Positions 1 to 10,299 of a DNA stretch of 46,564 nucleotides are shown piece after piece. The notes below the pieces were generated by a model. That model was not told the DNA's origin. It ran no database searches and saw nothing but the letters and a program-made list of their open reading frames with translations. The position numbers and the translations under genes were made by a program. Each line of letters starts with the position of its first letter. Within the stretch, counting starts at the first letter, position 1. Source of the DNA: Chloroflexota bacterium (lineage in GTDB: Bacteria; Chloroflexota; Dehalococcoidia; Lucifugimonadales; Lucifugimonadaceae); contig JADFHP010000002.1 in assembly GCA_022567135.1 (NCBI GenBank), positions 1 through 46,564 on the forward strand. The letters run 5' to 3'.

Positions 1-681
1 GCCAGTTCGGACGGTCGAGACACGATCGTAGACGTGGTCCGCCGCGTCTCCGCGCAGGTATTCATCCCGCTCACGGTTGGCGGTGGGATACGCTCCGTAG
101 ACGATGTCAGGCGGATGCTAGAAGCGGGCGCTGACAAGGTGTCGATCAACAGCGCCGCTGTGGCGCGTCCGGAGCTGATCTCAGAAGCGTCGGCAGAGTT
201 TGGCGCGCAGTGCATCGTCCTTGCCATCGACGCCAAACGCGAGCCCGATGCAGGCTTCGTCGCGCTCGAGGGCGAAGATGCCATTCCCGCGGAGTCGGGC
301 TGGCGGGTATATACCCACGGAGGCCGCAGGCCGACCGCTCTCGACGTCGTCAAGTGGGCGAAGCTGGGGGTTGATCTGGGCGCGGGAGAAATCCTGCTGA
401 CCAGCATGGATGAGGACGGCCAGAAAGAGGGCTATGACCTGGCGCTGACGCGAGCCGTGTCAGAGGCGGTGAACGTCCCTGTCATCGCCAGCGGGGGCGC
501 AGGCAACCTGGAACACCTGCGCGACGCGCTGGTGGACGGCCGCGCAGACGCGGTGCTCGCAGCCTCTATCTTCCACTACGGTGAGTACAGCATCGATGAG
601 GCCAAGGCGTACCTGGACGAGCGGAATGTTCCGGTAAGGCCAGTCCCCCAAAAGCGCCAGGACCCCGCGGCAGGCGCGTGA
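1..681 (+). CDS. hisF: Imidazole glycerol phosphate synthase subunit HisF (5'-truncated by window edge)
   Basis: Frame open from base 1 ([54 protein letters not shown]... [13 protein letters not shown]); HisF TIM-barrel motifs. Confidence 0.97.
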   Translation, partial: ASSDGRDTIVDVVRRVSAQVFIPLTVGGGIRSVDDVRRMLEAGADKVSINSAAVARPELISEASAEFGAQCIVLAIDAKREPDAGFVALEGEDAIPAESGWRVYTHGGRRPTALDVVKWAKLGVDLGAGEILLTSMDEDGQKEGYDLALTRAVSEAVNVPVIASGGAGNLEHLRDALVDGRADAVLAASIFHYGEYSIDEAKAYLDERNVPVRPVPQKRQDPAAGA

Positions 682-687
682 ACCGCC

Positions 688-1422
688 ATGCCGCTCGAAT
701 CACCCGACGCAATAATCTTCGATGCATACGACACCCTCTTCGCCAACTCCCCGGAGAAGTGGCAGGAGGCGTTTGCGGAGATCGTCGCGGAGCAGGGCCT
801 CCCGCTGGACGGCCCAGAATTGTGGCGGCGGTGGAAGGTATACGAAGTCGACTTCCGCAAGACGCGCACGAATATGGAGGATCCGGATAACAACCCGCCA
901 TTCAGATCGTATGAGCAGGCGTGGGCGGACTGTTTCGAGCGGGTGTTTGCAGATGGCTCGCTCCCAGGAGACGCCGCGGCGGCTGCGAAACGGTCCGTGG
1001 AGCACATGTCCCGCAGAGATCCTTTCCCGGAGATGCTGGAGGCAATTCGAGCACTGGATGGCCGCACGAAGCTCGCCGTCTTCTCCAACGCCGACGACGC
1101 TTTCCTGATGCCGATGCTCGAAGAGTACGACCTCCCTTTCGAGAGCGTGAACAGTTCCGAAAGCGCCCGCATCTACAAACCCCATCCGGCCGCGTACAGG
1201 TATGTGCTGGATAAGATCGGCGTTCCGGCGGCCCGGGCATGGTACGTTGGCGATCACCTCTGGGACGATGTCCACGGCGCAAGCAGAGTCGGCATGACGA
1301 CCGTCTGGATTAACCGCGAATCGGCGGAATTCGACGGCCTTACCAGGCCGGACATTGAGATCAAGAGTCTGACCGAACTTTCAGACCTGATTTCCCATCC
1401 GGGTTACTATTTTCAAGCGTGA
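688..1422 (+). CDS. HAD-superfamily hydrolase (2-haloacid dehalogenase-like)
   Basis: FDAYDTLF motif I, AVFSNADD, KPHPAAYRYVLDKIG, YVGDHLWDDVHGA motif IV; lies between hisF and hisIE. Confidence 0.88.
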   Translation: MPLESPDAIIFDAYDTLFANSPEKWQEAFAEIVAEQGLPLDGPELWRRWKVYEVDFRKTRTNMEDPDNNPPFRSYEQAWADCFERVFADGSLPGDAAAAAKRSVEHMSRRDPFPEMLEAIRALDGRTKLAVFSNADDAFLMPMLEEYDLPFESVNSSESARIYKPHPAAYRYVLDKIGVPAARAWYVGDHLWDDVHGASRVGMTTVWINRESAEFDGLTRPDIEIKSLTELSDLISHPGYYFQA

Positions 1423-1471
1423 TATTCCCGGCGCGACGCGCCCTTCTCGCCGCTGAAAGGCCAGGCAAAAA

Positions 1472-2083
1472 ATGGTTCGCTTCAACGACCGCGGTTTGAT
1501 TCCCGCAATCGTCCAGGACGATTCGACCGGAGACGTCCTGACGCTGGCGTACATGAACGAAGAAGCGCTGAAACGCACTCTGGACGGCCCCGACGTCTGG
1601 TTCTACAGCCGCTCACGCAGGAGCCTGTGGCACAAGGGGGAGACGTCGGGAAATTATCTCAAGGTCAAGAGTGTGATCGAGGATTGCGATGCGGACGCCG
1701 TGCTCGTTCGAGCCGATCCGATGGGTCCCGCCTGCCACACGGGGAGCAGGTCGTGTTTCAACGAGCCCGTCCAGCAGAGCAGCGATGCCTCGACGGACGA
1801 TGGCCCCGGAATAATCGACGAACTATTCGACGTGATCAAAGAGCGGAAGGAAAGCCCCGTTGAAGGGTCATACACGTCGTCACTGTTCGAGTCCGGCCGC
1901 GAGCGAATTGCCCAGAAGGTGATCGAGGAGGCCGGGGAGTGGGCGATTGCGGGCCTTGGCGACGACCCCGAGCGCGCCGCGGAAGAGATTGGCGATCTGC
2001 TGTATCACACCCTGGTGCTGATGGCGGCCAACGGCATCGAACCTGAACTGGTCTGGAAAGAGCTACGAAATCGCCGCACATAG
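1472..2083 (+). CDS. hisIE: Bifunctional phosphoribosyl-AMP cyclohydrolase / phosphoribosyl-ATP pyrophosphatase
   Basis: [42 protein letters not shown], plus C-terminal His[10 protein letters not shown]...[10 protein letters not shown]. Confidence 0.95.
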   Translation: MVRFNDRGLIPAIVQDDSTGDVLTLAYMNEEALKRTLDGPDVWFYSRSRRSLWHKGETSGNYLKVKSVIEDCDADAVLVRADPMGPACHTGSRSCFNEPVQQSSDASTDDGPGIIDELFDVIKERKESPVEGSYTSSLFESGRERIAQKVIEEAGEWAIAGLGDDPERAAEEIGDLLYHTLVLMAANGIEPELVWKELRNRRT

Positions 2084-2175
2084 GCGGGCAGGGCAGGCGA
2101 TGGCCTGCATCTTGTCGGGATCGGGGCGTTTGTTGCTGGGTCGGGGGCGGGTGCCCGCGATGGGTTTGATGCAAC

Positions 2176-2353
2176 GTTTGGCAGAGGCGAGTTTAAAACC
2201 CGCCCCGCCCCGGTTGCCGGCCGATGACGGTCGGGGGCAGCCCCGATTCCGCGTCGGGACTCCCCTGGGGTGATTCGCAATCGGTTAGTCACTGTGTGGC
2301 GAATCGTTGAGACGGGCGACGCATGGGCGGTTTTAAACCCGCCACTACCAAAC
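2176..2353. repeat. Inverted-repeat-bounded intergenic element (MITE/REP-like)
   Basis: Left GTTTGGCAGAGGCGAGTTTAAAACCCGCCC (2176-2205) matches the reverse complement of the right end GGGCGGTTTTAAACCCGCCACTACCAAAC (2325-2353); internal GATTCGC/GCGAATC inverted repeat. Confidence 0.6.
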
Positions 2354-2401
2354 CTTTCAGGCAGTCGCCGGGGGCCACCCGGTCTGCGGGGGGATCTGAG
2401 A

Positions 2402-3367
2402 CTAATCGCCTGCCTCCTGCGAGCCCTTCGGACTCTGCGCCCATATTGGGCTGGCGGGGACGTTGTGGTCTGCAACAGGGAAGCCCTGGTCTATCTTGAC
2501 GACGTGGTTTAGCGCCTCGATGGCCACTTCGATCTGATCGTCCTTAGGCTCCCGTGTCGTCATCTCCTGGAGGAGGATGCTGGGAGAGATCAGTATCCGT
2601 ATCGTCAGGCTATCGCCATGCCGGCCGGCATAGCGGATGAACTCGTAGGCCGCGGCAGCGATAAAGGGTACGAGCAGGATTCGTGACCCCACCACCAGCC
2701 AGAGCGGGTCACGCGGCACGAAGATGAATACGATAACCGCCATCAACATCACGGTCAGAAGAAATGCCGTCCCACACCTGGGATGGGCCGTCGGAAACTT
2801 CTTTACGGACTCAACGGTCATGTCATGCCCGGCTTCCTGGGCATGCACCGCCTTGTGCTCTGCGCCGTGGTAGGCGAGGACTCTCTCGATGTCGGAGACG
2901 CGGGAGACCAGCCAGATGTAGGTTACGAACGCGCCCAGCCTGAGCAGGCCCTCTACGAGGTTTGACAAAAATCCGTTCAGGCCGGCGTTCTCGAACAGTT
3001 TCGAGGCAAAAAATGGGGCCAGGAAGAATATTCCGATTCCAAGGCCCATGGCTACCACGAGCATCGCGACGATCGCGGTGTTGCTGATCGGGCCGGCATC
3101 GTCGTCTTCGGCATCTTCTAGCGAAAGGGATGCCGACATGCTCAGCGCCTTCATGCCGACTACAAGAGTCTCGCCGAAGATGACCATTCCCCGAATGTAC
3201 GGGATCCTGCGCAGGCGACCCGTCGACCAGCCCGGGACGGCCAGAGCGCGTACGCAGATCTCACCGGCGGGGTTGCGAACCGCGACGGCCGCGCGGTCAC
3301 GGCCGCGAATCATCACGCCTTCGATGATCGCCTGGCCGCCATACTGGTGACGTTGTTGTTCTTCCAT
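2402..3367 (-). CDS. DUF1385 family membrane protein
   Basis: YGGQAIIEGVMIRGRDRAAVAVR N-terminus, AYHGAEHKAVHAQEAG, HPRCGTAFLL motifs; adjacent to rpmE. Confidence 0.92.
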   Translation of the reverse strand: MEEQQRHQYGGQAIIEGVMIRGRDRAAVAVRNPAGEICVRALAVPGWSTGRLRRIPYIRGMVIFGETLVVGMKALSMSASLSLEDAEDDDAGPISNTAIVAMLVVAMGLGIGIFFLAPFFASKLFENAGLNGFLSNLVEGLLRLGAFVTYIWLVSRVSDIERVLAYHGAEHKAVHAQEAGHDMTVESVKKFPTAHPRCGTAFLLTVMLMAVIVFIFVPRDPLWLVVGSRILLVPFIAAAAYEFIRYAGRHGDSLTIRILISPSILLQEMTTREPKDDQIEVAIEALNHVVKIDQGFPVADHNVPASPIWAQSPKGSQEAGD

Positions 3368-3456
3368 AGAATCCTGCTGGTGACTGCCTACGCGGCGGAA
3401 AAATCGATTCTATGACAACGGCCGGGCGAGTTGCCCGGCCGTTTCTACTAAACGAG

Positions 3457-3672
3457 TTACGAGTTTTCCTGCTGCAGCTTGTAACGCCTGCGCAAACGCT
3501 CGACACGGCCTTCCGTGTCAACGATGCGCTGCTCGCCCGTGAAGAACGGGTGGCATGCGCTGCAGATCTCCACCTTCAGCGACTCCGACGTGGAACCCAC
3601 TTCGAAGGTGTTGCCACATGAGCAGACCGCTACGGCATTCGGGTGGTAATCGGGATGGATGTTAGCTTTCAT
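3457..3672 (-). CDS. rpmE: 50S ribosomal protein L31 (zinc-type)
   Basis: [46 protein letters not shown]. Confidence 0.97.
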   Translation of the reverse strand: MKANIHPDYHPNAVAVCSCGNTFEVGSTSESLKVEICSACHPFFTGEQRIVDTEGRVERLRRRYKLQQENS

Positions 3673-3734
3673 TTGATGGGCCTCTCAGAACTGGGCGCAA
3701 TCGGGCGCTGCAACGCCGCCGGGTTAGCTATGAA

Positions 3735-4010
3735 TTAGCTTTTGGCGGCGATCTCTTCCAGCGGCCTCACATTTGCGCGGCGGTGAGACTTGGTCGCCCG
3801 GTCGTAGTAGACCTGGCCGTCCACCCTGGAGTACAGCGTGTGGTCGTTGCCGACCCCCACGTTGATTCCGGGCTTGATGGGCGTGCCCCGCTGGCGCACC
3901 AGAATGGAGCCGGCTGTAACCAGCTGGCCTGCGTAAACCTTCACGCCGAGACGCTTGCCTTTGCTGTCCCGTCCGTTGCGAGAGGTCCCGCCACCCTTTT
4001 TGTGTGCCAT
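3735..4010 (-). CDS. rpmA: 50S ribosomal protein L27
   Basis: [43 protein letters not shown]. Confidence 0.97.
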   Translation of the reverse strand: MAHKKGGGTSRNGRDSKGKRLGVKVYAGQLVTAGSILVRQRGTPIKPGINVGVGNDHTLYSRVDGQVYYDRATKSHRRANVRPLEEIAAKS

Positions 4011-4029
4011 ATCGACGCCTCCGGGCGCT

Positions 4030-4350
4030 CTACTTAATTGAGATGTCCTGAACCAGCACGTCGGTGTAACTCTGCCGGTGGCCGCGCTTGGTGCGCTGGC
4101 GCGTCTTGTTCTTATAGCGGAACGCTATTACCTTCTTGCCGCGGCCCTGATCGGTGATCTCGGCGCGCACGGTGGCGTTCTCTACCAGCGGGCTTCCAAC
4201 TGTGACTTTATCGTCCACAGAGGTCATCAGGATCTCGTCGAAATTGACGAAATCGCCAACCTCGCCGCCCAGCTTTTCTATCGATACGGTGTCGCCCGGC
4301 CGCACGCGGTACTGCTTGCCGCCGGTCCGAACGATTGCATAGTCGGTCAT
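4030..4350 (-). CDS. rplU: 50S ribosomal protein L21
   Basis: [27 protein letters not shown]; start chosen at 4350 (GGGAG SD) rather than 4362 because a promoter sits immediately upstream. Confidence 0.95.
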   Translation of the reverse strand: MTDYAIVRTGGKQYRVRPGDTVSIEKLGGEVGDFVNFDEILMTSVDDKVTVGSPLVENATVRAEITDQGRGKKVIAFRYKNKTRQRTKRGHRQSYTDVLVQDISIK

Positions 4351-4369
4351 GTTATCTCCCAACCCTCCA

Positions 4370-4399
4370 ATTCTAGGTCCGAGCCCGATGGAGGGTCAA
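4370..4399 (-). promoter_or_regulatory. Predicted sigma70-type promoter for rplU-rpmA-rpmE
   Basis: On the minus strand TTGACC-N18-TAGAAT, about 20 nt upstream of the rplU ATG. Confidence 0.6.
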
Positions 4400-4497
4400 G
4401 GCAGTTAGCACAGCCTGATGTGGCGGGCGCGATGGAGCCTGAAAACCGGGGCGGATGAAGCAGGTATACGCTGGCTGCTCACGGGCCAAACACCTGT

Positions 4498-5106
4498 CTA
4501 ACCGCCCTGCAATCCTCCGAAGGCGCTCTCGAACCACATCAGCGGCTCGCCGTCCTGTGTTTCAAAAGCCTGGACGCGGCCAACGAATATGGTGTGGTCG
4601 CCCTCCTCGTGAGCTGACACTACCTCGCACTCGAAAGTCGACAACGCCCCTTCGATGACCGGATGGCGGCCATCCGCGGACGTATAGCCGGACGGAGGAT
4701 CGCCTTCACGATCTTCGGGTCGTCGTGCAAAGTACTCGGCCGTCGCGCGCTGATCGGCGCCAAGCACACTCATGCCGAATTTGCCGGACTCTGCGATTAA
4801 TCTGAACGTGGTTCTTGCGTGGGAGATACAGACCAGCGCGAGTGGCGGCTCAAGGGCCACGGATGTGATGGCGTTCGCCGTCATGCCATGCGGCGTGCCG
4901 TCCGGCTCAACCGTCGTGATGACGGTGACGCCGGTGGCGAACCGGCTCCATGCCCGGCGGTAGTCAGGATTGTTGCCGGGTGCGCTGGGCAAGCGTTCTT
5001 CTCCGGTCTGGGAAGTTGGTGTTCTGGCCACCCCTGCGTGAGGGGCCATCAGATCGGGTGGATTATATGCGGGCCCAGGTGATCGAGAGTGATTGAGAGC
5101 CGTCAT
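4498..5106 (-). CDS. Flavin reductase family protein (FMN-binding split barrel)
   Basis: WSRFATGVTVITTVEPDGTPHGMTANAITSVALEPPLALVCISHARTT; exact start uncertain. Confidence 0.9.
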   Translation of the reverse strand: MTALNHSRSPGPAYNPPDLMAPHAGVARTPTSQTGEERLPSAPGNNPDYRRAWSRFATGVTVITTVEPDGTPHGMTANAITSVALEPPLALVCISHARTTFRLIAESGKFGMSVLGADQRATAEYFARRPEDREGDPPSGYTSADGRHPVIEGALSTFECEVVSAHEEGDHTIFVGRVQAFETQDGEPLMWFESAFGGLQGG

Positions 5107-5124
5107 GCCCGCAGTCCCGGCCCA

Positions 5125-7323
5125 TTAGGCCCTCAGCCCGGGAACAGACAGCCGCCGGATGATACCCGGCGCCCACCAGTTCGCTGGCCCCATCAGCCGC
5201 ATGATCGCAGGCACGAAAAGCGCACGCACGATGCTGGCGTCCAGTCCGATCGCGATCGCGGTGCCCAGTCCCAGCGCCTTGACGATCGCGATGTCCGCCG
5301 TCGCGAACGAACCGGCCACGAGGACGAGTATTAGCGCCGCGCTGGTCACGATTCGGCCCGTCTGCTCCATCCCCTTCCGAACAGCCAGTTCGTTGTCGCC
5401 GGTCTCATCCCAGTGTTCTTTAATTCGACTGAGCAAAAACACCTCGTAGTCCACGCTCAGACCGAATACGATCGCGAATATTAAGATCGGCACGGTGGCC
5501 TCTGTAAAGCCGGTCCCGGTCGAGCCCAGCACCGAGTCGAGCAGTCCATCCTGGAATATCAGCACCAGCGCTCCGTATGCCGCAAAGAGGCTCATCGTGT
5601 TCATCACGACGGCTTTCAGGGGCAGCAGTACGGATCGGAACAAGACCATGAGGGCCAGGTATACCGAAACCATGACGTATAGGATCACCCACGGGAACAC
5701 GCTGTACATCCGATCGACCGCGTCACTCAGATCGGCCGTGCCGCCGCCTACGAGGATTTCCACGCCTTCCGGCTCCGGCAGGTCCCGGAGCCAGTGGACC
5801 AGGTCCTCCGTCTCCTGTTCGGCCGGGCCGAATTTGCTGTAGACGGTAAGCAGGGTGATCGAGCCGCTCGTATAGCGGCCCGCCTGCTCCTGCAGCTCCT
5901 CATCGAATCCGAGAGTCGCCGCCAGGGTCGGAAGATCTCCTCCTCCCTCCAGCGCGCCTTCTGGCAGCAGATCGATCACGCTGTCGGTGCGCGCCACTCT
6001 CGGGTCGGCCTCGATGCGCTCTCGCAGAGTCAGGACTTTCGGGACATCGCTGATGCGGAACTGGCCGCTTTCCGACTTGAGCACGACCAGAATCGGGGCG
6101 AGTTCCCCGGGGCCTATCTCGTCCGCCACCAGGTCCCAGCCCTGCCTCGACTCCGCAGACGACGGCAGTATGTCGGCCCAGGGCGAGCCGAGGTTCACGC
6201 GCAGCATCGGGGTGCCCAGAGCTACTAACGAGACGCCGACTACAACCAGTACGGTCCAGGGATGTTTCATTACCCACCCGGCGAGGCGCCCCCAGTTGCG
6301 CGCGCCGCCGATTCCCGAGGCACCCTGCCCCAGCCGGTGGCCCATCAGGCCCATGAGCGCCGGCAGCAGCGTGAGCGCGACGAGCAGTGAGACGGCTATC
6401 ACGATCACCCCGCCGATTCCCAGAGACCGCAACATCATGTAGTCGAAGAACAGCAGTCCCGAGAGTCCGAGCATCGAAGTGATCCCGGAGAAGACGATGG
6501 CCCTGCCCGCAGTTGACATCGCACGGCCGACCGACTCTGTAACCTCGTAATTCGACCGCTCTTCCCGGAACCGGCCGACGAGAACGAGGGAGTAATCAAT
6601 GGCGGCGCCAAGCCCCAGGAAGGTGATTACGTTCAGGACGAAGATGGACATGTCGACGCCGGCGGCGAGCACGTAGATGGCCGCCAACGTGATCGAAACC
6701 GCGACTCCCCCCATCACCAGAGGCAGAGTGGCCGCCAGCACGCTCCTGAAGACGAATACCAGCGCGAGAAGCACCAGCGGAAACGTGAACAGCTCCGCCC
6801 TGCGGAGGTCGCGCTCGCTCGACTTGTTGACGTCCGCAAAGATCGCCAATCCTCCGGTGGCCTTCACGTCGAGCAACTCAGACGAGACGGCGCCTGTCAG
6901 CTCCGGAAAGTGATCGAGCGCCTCCTGCGGATTCGCGCCGATCAGGACGTTGACGTACGTCGTGTGACCGTCCGGCGATGCCAGCGCCCGGTTGCCGGTC
7001 GAATAGATGGAATCGACGCGTATGACGTCTTCCAACGATTCGAGAGGCGCTACGGCGGCAGTTAGCGCCTCCCTGTACCGGTCGTCTTCAACGCTGAGAT
7101 CGGGGTGGTGGAACGTGAACGCCATCCCGGTAGGCGACGCGCCAAGCTCATCCTCGAGCAGGTGCGCCGCGGCCCGGGCTTCGGTCGGCGCCTCGCCCAG
7201 CCCCGGCAGGAGGCGATCAGTGACGCGCGGCGCGAGGAATGCCGACGGGACAAGGACAAGCGCCCAGACCGCCATTACCGGCCAGGGATGGAGAGCCAGC
7301 CAGATGCCTGACTTGTAGAGCAC
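5125..7323 (-). CDS. MMPL/RND-superfamily transporter
   Basis: 732 aa, twelve-TM RND-like layout, GLGAAIDYSLVLVGRFREE and VFGLSVDYEVFLLSRIKEHW motifs. Confidence 0.92.
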   Translation of the reverse strand: MLYKSGIWLALHPWPVMAVWALVLVPSAFLAPRVTDRLLPGLGEAPTEARAAAHLLEDELGASPTGMAFTFHHPDLSVEDDRYREALTAAVAPLESLEDVIRVDSIYSTGNRALASPDGHTTYVNVLIGANPQEALDHFPELTGAVSSELLDVKATGGLAIFADVNKSSERDLRRAELFTFPLVLLALVFVFRSVLAATLPLVMGGVAVSITLAAIYVLAAGVDMSIFVLNVITFLGLGAAIDYSLVLVGRFREERSNYEVTESVGRAMSTAGRAIVFSGITSMLGLSGLLFFDYMMLRSLGIGGVIVIAVSLLVALTLLPALMGLMGHRLGQGASGIGGARNWGRLAGWVMKHPWTVLVVVGVSLVALGTPMLRVNLGSPWADILPSSAESRQGWDLVADEIGPGELAPILVVLKSESGQFRISDVPKVLTLRERIEADPRVARTDSVIDLLPEGALEGGGDLPTLAATLGFDEELQEQAGRYTSGSITLLTVYSKFGPAEQETEDLVHWLRDLPEPEGVEILVGGGTADLSDAVDRMYSVFPWVILYVMVSVYLALMVLFRSVLLPLKAVVMNTMSLFAAYGALVLIFQDGLLDSVLGSTGTGFTEATVPILIFAIVFGLSVDYEVFLLSRIKEHWDETGDNELAVRKGMEQTGRIVTSAALILVLVAGSFATADIAIVKALGLGTAIAIGLDASIVRALFVPAIMRLMGPANWWAPGIIRRLSVPGLRA

Positions 7324-7341
7324 GCTGGAGGGGTATCGGGC

Positions 7342-9990
7342 CTAAGAGTCGGCCCGGTCCTCCCCGTGCTCTTCTTCCGACTCGGTCGTCTCTGGCTCGT
7401 CCATCGCCGGTTCGTCTCCTGGGCCATCGGCCTCGGCGAAAGGCGCTTCATCCTCGTCGCCGGATGCCTCAGAGACCGTTCCATTGGTCGAGCCATTGCT
7501 GAATTCGTCCACGGGCCTATCTACGATCGCCGCCGGTTCCCTGCGGTCGCCGACTGCGCGGATAGCGGAGACGGCGTCCCCGCTGTCCATCTTCGCCAGC
7601 GTAACGCCCTGCGTGTTCCGGCCGACCTGCCTGATCTCATCGAGCGGTATGTTGATCACCTTGGCCTGCTCGGTCACCAGATACACGTTGCTCTCGCCCT
7701 CGACTACCTGGGCGGCTGCGACTCGTCCGTTCTTGGTGGTCAACTTCAGGGTGATGAGACCCTTTCCGCCCCTCTTCTGCTGGCGGTAGTGGCGGAGCAA
7801 CGAGAGCTTGCCGAAACCTTTGTTGGTGGCAATCAGCAGGCGGGTCTCCTCGCTGTCCACCGGAACGACGTCCATTGCCGCGACCCGGTCCCTGCTGGCA
7901 AGCTGGATTCCCTTCATCCCACCCGCGGCGCGCTGCCGGGGGCGTATGCCCGTGCTGGGGAACCTGATGGACATTCCGTTTCTGGTGACTATGACGATGT
8001 CGTCCGGCTCCTGTGCGAGCACCACCGAGATCAGCGAATCACCCGGCCGCAGATTCATGGCGTTCAGTCCCGAGCTCCTCAGGTTTGCCAGCATAGAGAG
8101 ATGCATCCGCTTGACCTGGCCTGCCTCGGTGCACATCACGAGGTACGCGTCTTCCAGCAGGTCGGATGCGGCCACCAGCGCCTGCACCTTTTCGCCTGCC
8201 TCAAGGTTGATGATGTTCTGGACCAGGGTGCCGCGCGAGGCGCGCGTGGCATCGGGCGGGAGGTCGAACACCCGAGTGTTGAACACTCTGCCCTTGTTCG
8301 TGAAGAAGAGCAACACATCATGCGTATCGGCCACCTGCAGGAACGGGATGACATCGTCTTCCCGGCTCATGCGCTGACCCTTGACGCCTTTGCCGCCGCG
8401 GTGCTGACGCCGGTACGTGCTGGAAGGGATCCGCTTCACGTAGCCGGCCCTGGACAGCGTGATGACCACTTCTTCGTGTGGCTCCGTGTCCTCACGCCGC
8501 CACTCGCCCAGTTCTTCCTCGTGGACCTCGGTCCGGCGTTCGTCGCCGAACTTCCGCTTGAGCGCGTTCATCTCTGTCCGGACCGCGCCGAGGATCTTCG
8601 TCGGGTCGGCGAGCAGCGCTTCTAGTTCAGACACCAGCTTGAGCAGATCCTGATACTCGTTCTCGATCTTCTCCTGTTCGAGTGCGGCCAGGCGGCGCAG
8701 CTGCATGTCCAGAATGGCCTGAGACTGGATCTCGCTCAGGTCGAACGCGGTGATCAACGCGGCGCGGGCTTCCTCGACGTCTGCCGAAGCCCGGATCAGC
8801 GCGATCACCCTTTCAATATTGTCAACCGCTATTCTCAGGCCTTCCAGGATGTGAAGCCTCGCCTGCGCCTTCCGCAGATCGAACTGCGCTCTTCTGGTCA
8901 CGATCTCCCGCCGGAAATCGATGAAGTGGCGCAGAATGGCTTTCAACGTAAGTGTCTGGGGCATGCGGTCGACGAGCGCCACCATGTTGGCGGAGAAAGC
9001 CGAGCGCAGCGATGTGCTCTTGTAGAGCTGGTTCAGGACCACGTTGGGGGCGGCGGCGCGGCGGAGTTCGACCACTATCCGCATTCCCTTGCGGTCTGAC
9101 TCGTCGCGGACCTCGGCGATGCCATCGATCTTCTTCGTCTTCGCCAGGTCGGCAATCTTCGCGACGAGGGTGGCCTTATTCACCTGGTACGGGATTTCCG
9201 TAAATATGATGCGGACCCTGTCGCCGCCGCGTTGCACCTCTTCGAACTCGTGGGTGGCCTGCAGCACGATGCGGCCCCTTCCGGTCGCGTAGGCATTGCG
9301 GACACCCTCCCGGCCCCAGATGTGGGCGCCGGTGGGAAAGTCGGGACCCGTAACGTGCTTCATCAAGTCGTCGAGGGTGGCGTCCGGATGCGCAATCAGA
9401 TGCACCACCGCGTTGCAGATCTCGGTGAGGTTGTGCGGAGGGATGTTCGTCGCCATTCCAACCGCGATGCCGGACGCACCGTTGACCAGGAGGTTCGGAA
9501 GCGTGGCGGGCAGAATGGTCGGCTCCTTGAGCGAGGCGTCGAAGTTGTCCGCCCAGTCCACCGTTTCGCGATCGATGTCGCTGAGCATCTCGTCGGAGAT
9601 GCGTGCCAGGCGCGCCTCCGTGTACCGCATTGCGGCCGGCGGGTCTCCATCTACGCTGCCAAAGTTGCCCTGGCCGGCAACGAGCGTGTAGCGCAACGAG
9701 AAATCCTGCGCCATCCGGACCATCGCCTCATATACCGGCGAGTCGCCGTGCGGGTGATACTTGCCTAGCACCTCGCCGACAAGACGGGCGCTCTTCTTGA
9801 ACGAGGACGTTGGGCGCATGCCCAGTTCCTGCATCGCGTACAAAATCCGGCGCTGTACTGGCTTCAGACCGTCCCGCACGTCCGGAAGCGCCCTGGAGAC
9901 GATGACACTCATGGCGTAATCCAGATACGAAGTCCGCATCTCCTCGTCGATGCGAACCGGACGAATCTCACCAATGTCCGTTGTGGTCAT
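7342..9990 (-). CDS. gyrA: DNA gyrase subunit A
   Basis: [72 protein letters not shown], beta-pinwheel repeats, acidic C-terminal tail. Confidence 0.97.
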   Translation of the reverse strand: MTTTDIGEIRPVRIDEEMRTSYLDYAMSVIVSRALPDVRDGLKPVQRRILYAMQELGMRPTSSFKKSARLVGEVLGKYHPHGDSPVYEAMVRMAQDFSLRYTLVAGQGNFGSVDGDPPAAMRYTEARLARISDEMLSDIDRETVDWADNFDASLKEPTILPATLPNLLVNGASGIAVGMATNIPPHNLTEICNAVVHLIAHPDATLDDLMKHVTGPDFPTGAHIWGREGVRNAYATGRGRIVLQATHEFEEVQRGGDRVRIIFTEIPYQVNKATLVAKIADLAKTKKIDGIAEVRDESDRKGMRIVVELRRAAAPNVVLNQLYKSTSLRSAFSANMVALVDRMPQTLTLKAILRHFIDFRREIVTRRAQFDLRKAQARLHILEGLRIAVDNIERVIALIRASADVEEARAALITAFDLSEIQSQAILDMQLRRLAALEQEKIENEYQDLLKLVSELEALLADPTKILGAVRTEMNALKRKFGDERRTEVHEEELGEWRREDTEPHEEVVITLSRAGYVKRIPSSTYRRQHRGGKGVKGQRMSREDDVIPFLQVADTHDVLLFFTNKGRVFNTRVFDLPPDATRASRGTLVQNIINLEAGEKVQALVAASDLLEDAYLVMCTEAGQVKRMHLSMLANLRSSGLNAMNLRPGDSLISVVLAQEPDDIVIVTRNGMSIRFPSTGIRPRQRAAGGMKGIQLASRDRVAAMDVVPVDSEETRLLIATNKGFGKLSLLRHYRQQKRGGKGLITLKLTTKNGRVAAAQVVEGESNVYLVTEQAKVINIPLDEIRQVGRNTQGVTLAKMDSGDAVSAIRAVGDRREPAAIVDRPVDEFSNGSTNGTVSEASGDEDEAPFAEADGPGDEPAMDEPETTESEEEHGEDRADS

Positions 9991-10299
9991 GAATGCCCTC
10001 TCAATAAAGGCCCTTTGGGCAGGCGGTCTCGGCATGGGATGGCAGCCGGTTTTGCCTCGCGCGCGCGCCATAGGCAAACAAACTACCGGGGAATGAAGAA
10101 ATTATACCGTTTTTCGAGTTCAGCCTCAATGCTTCAACGGCGGAAAATCATCGCGTGCGCCCGCGCACGCAGTCGCGCGAGGGGTTCGAGGGGCCGATTT
10201 GTCGATTTCGCCATTTGCGGACGGCGTCTGGAGGGCCAGAGGGAACCAGCGGGAAATTGATGGGAGACCGAGGTAGGACGACTTGCTAATGGGCGCCGG

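Noticed and set aside
4363-4490. Ribosomal protein L21 autoregulatory leader
   Set aside because: The predicted promoter (TTGACC-N18-TAGAAT) leaves only about 13 nt of 5' UTR, too short for a structured leader.
7366-8625. Long plus-strand ORF (419 aa) opposite gyrA
   Set aside because: Antisense shadow of a highly conserved gyrA reading frame in GC-rich DNA; no recognisable motif.
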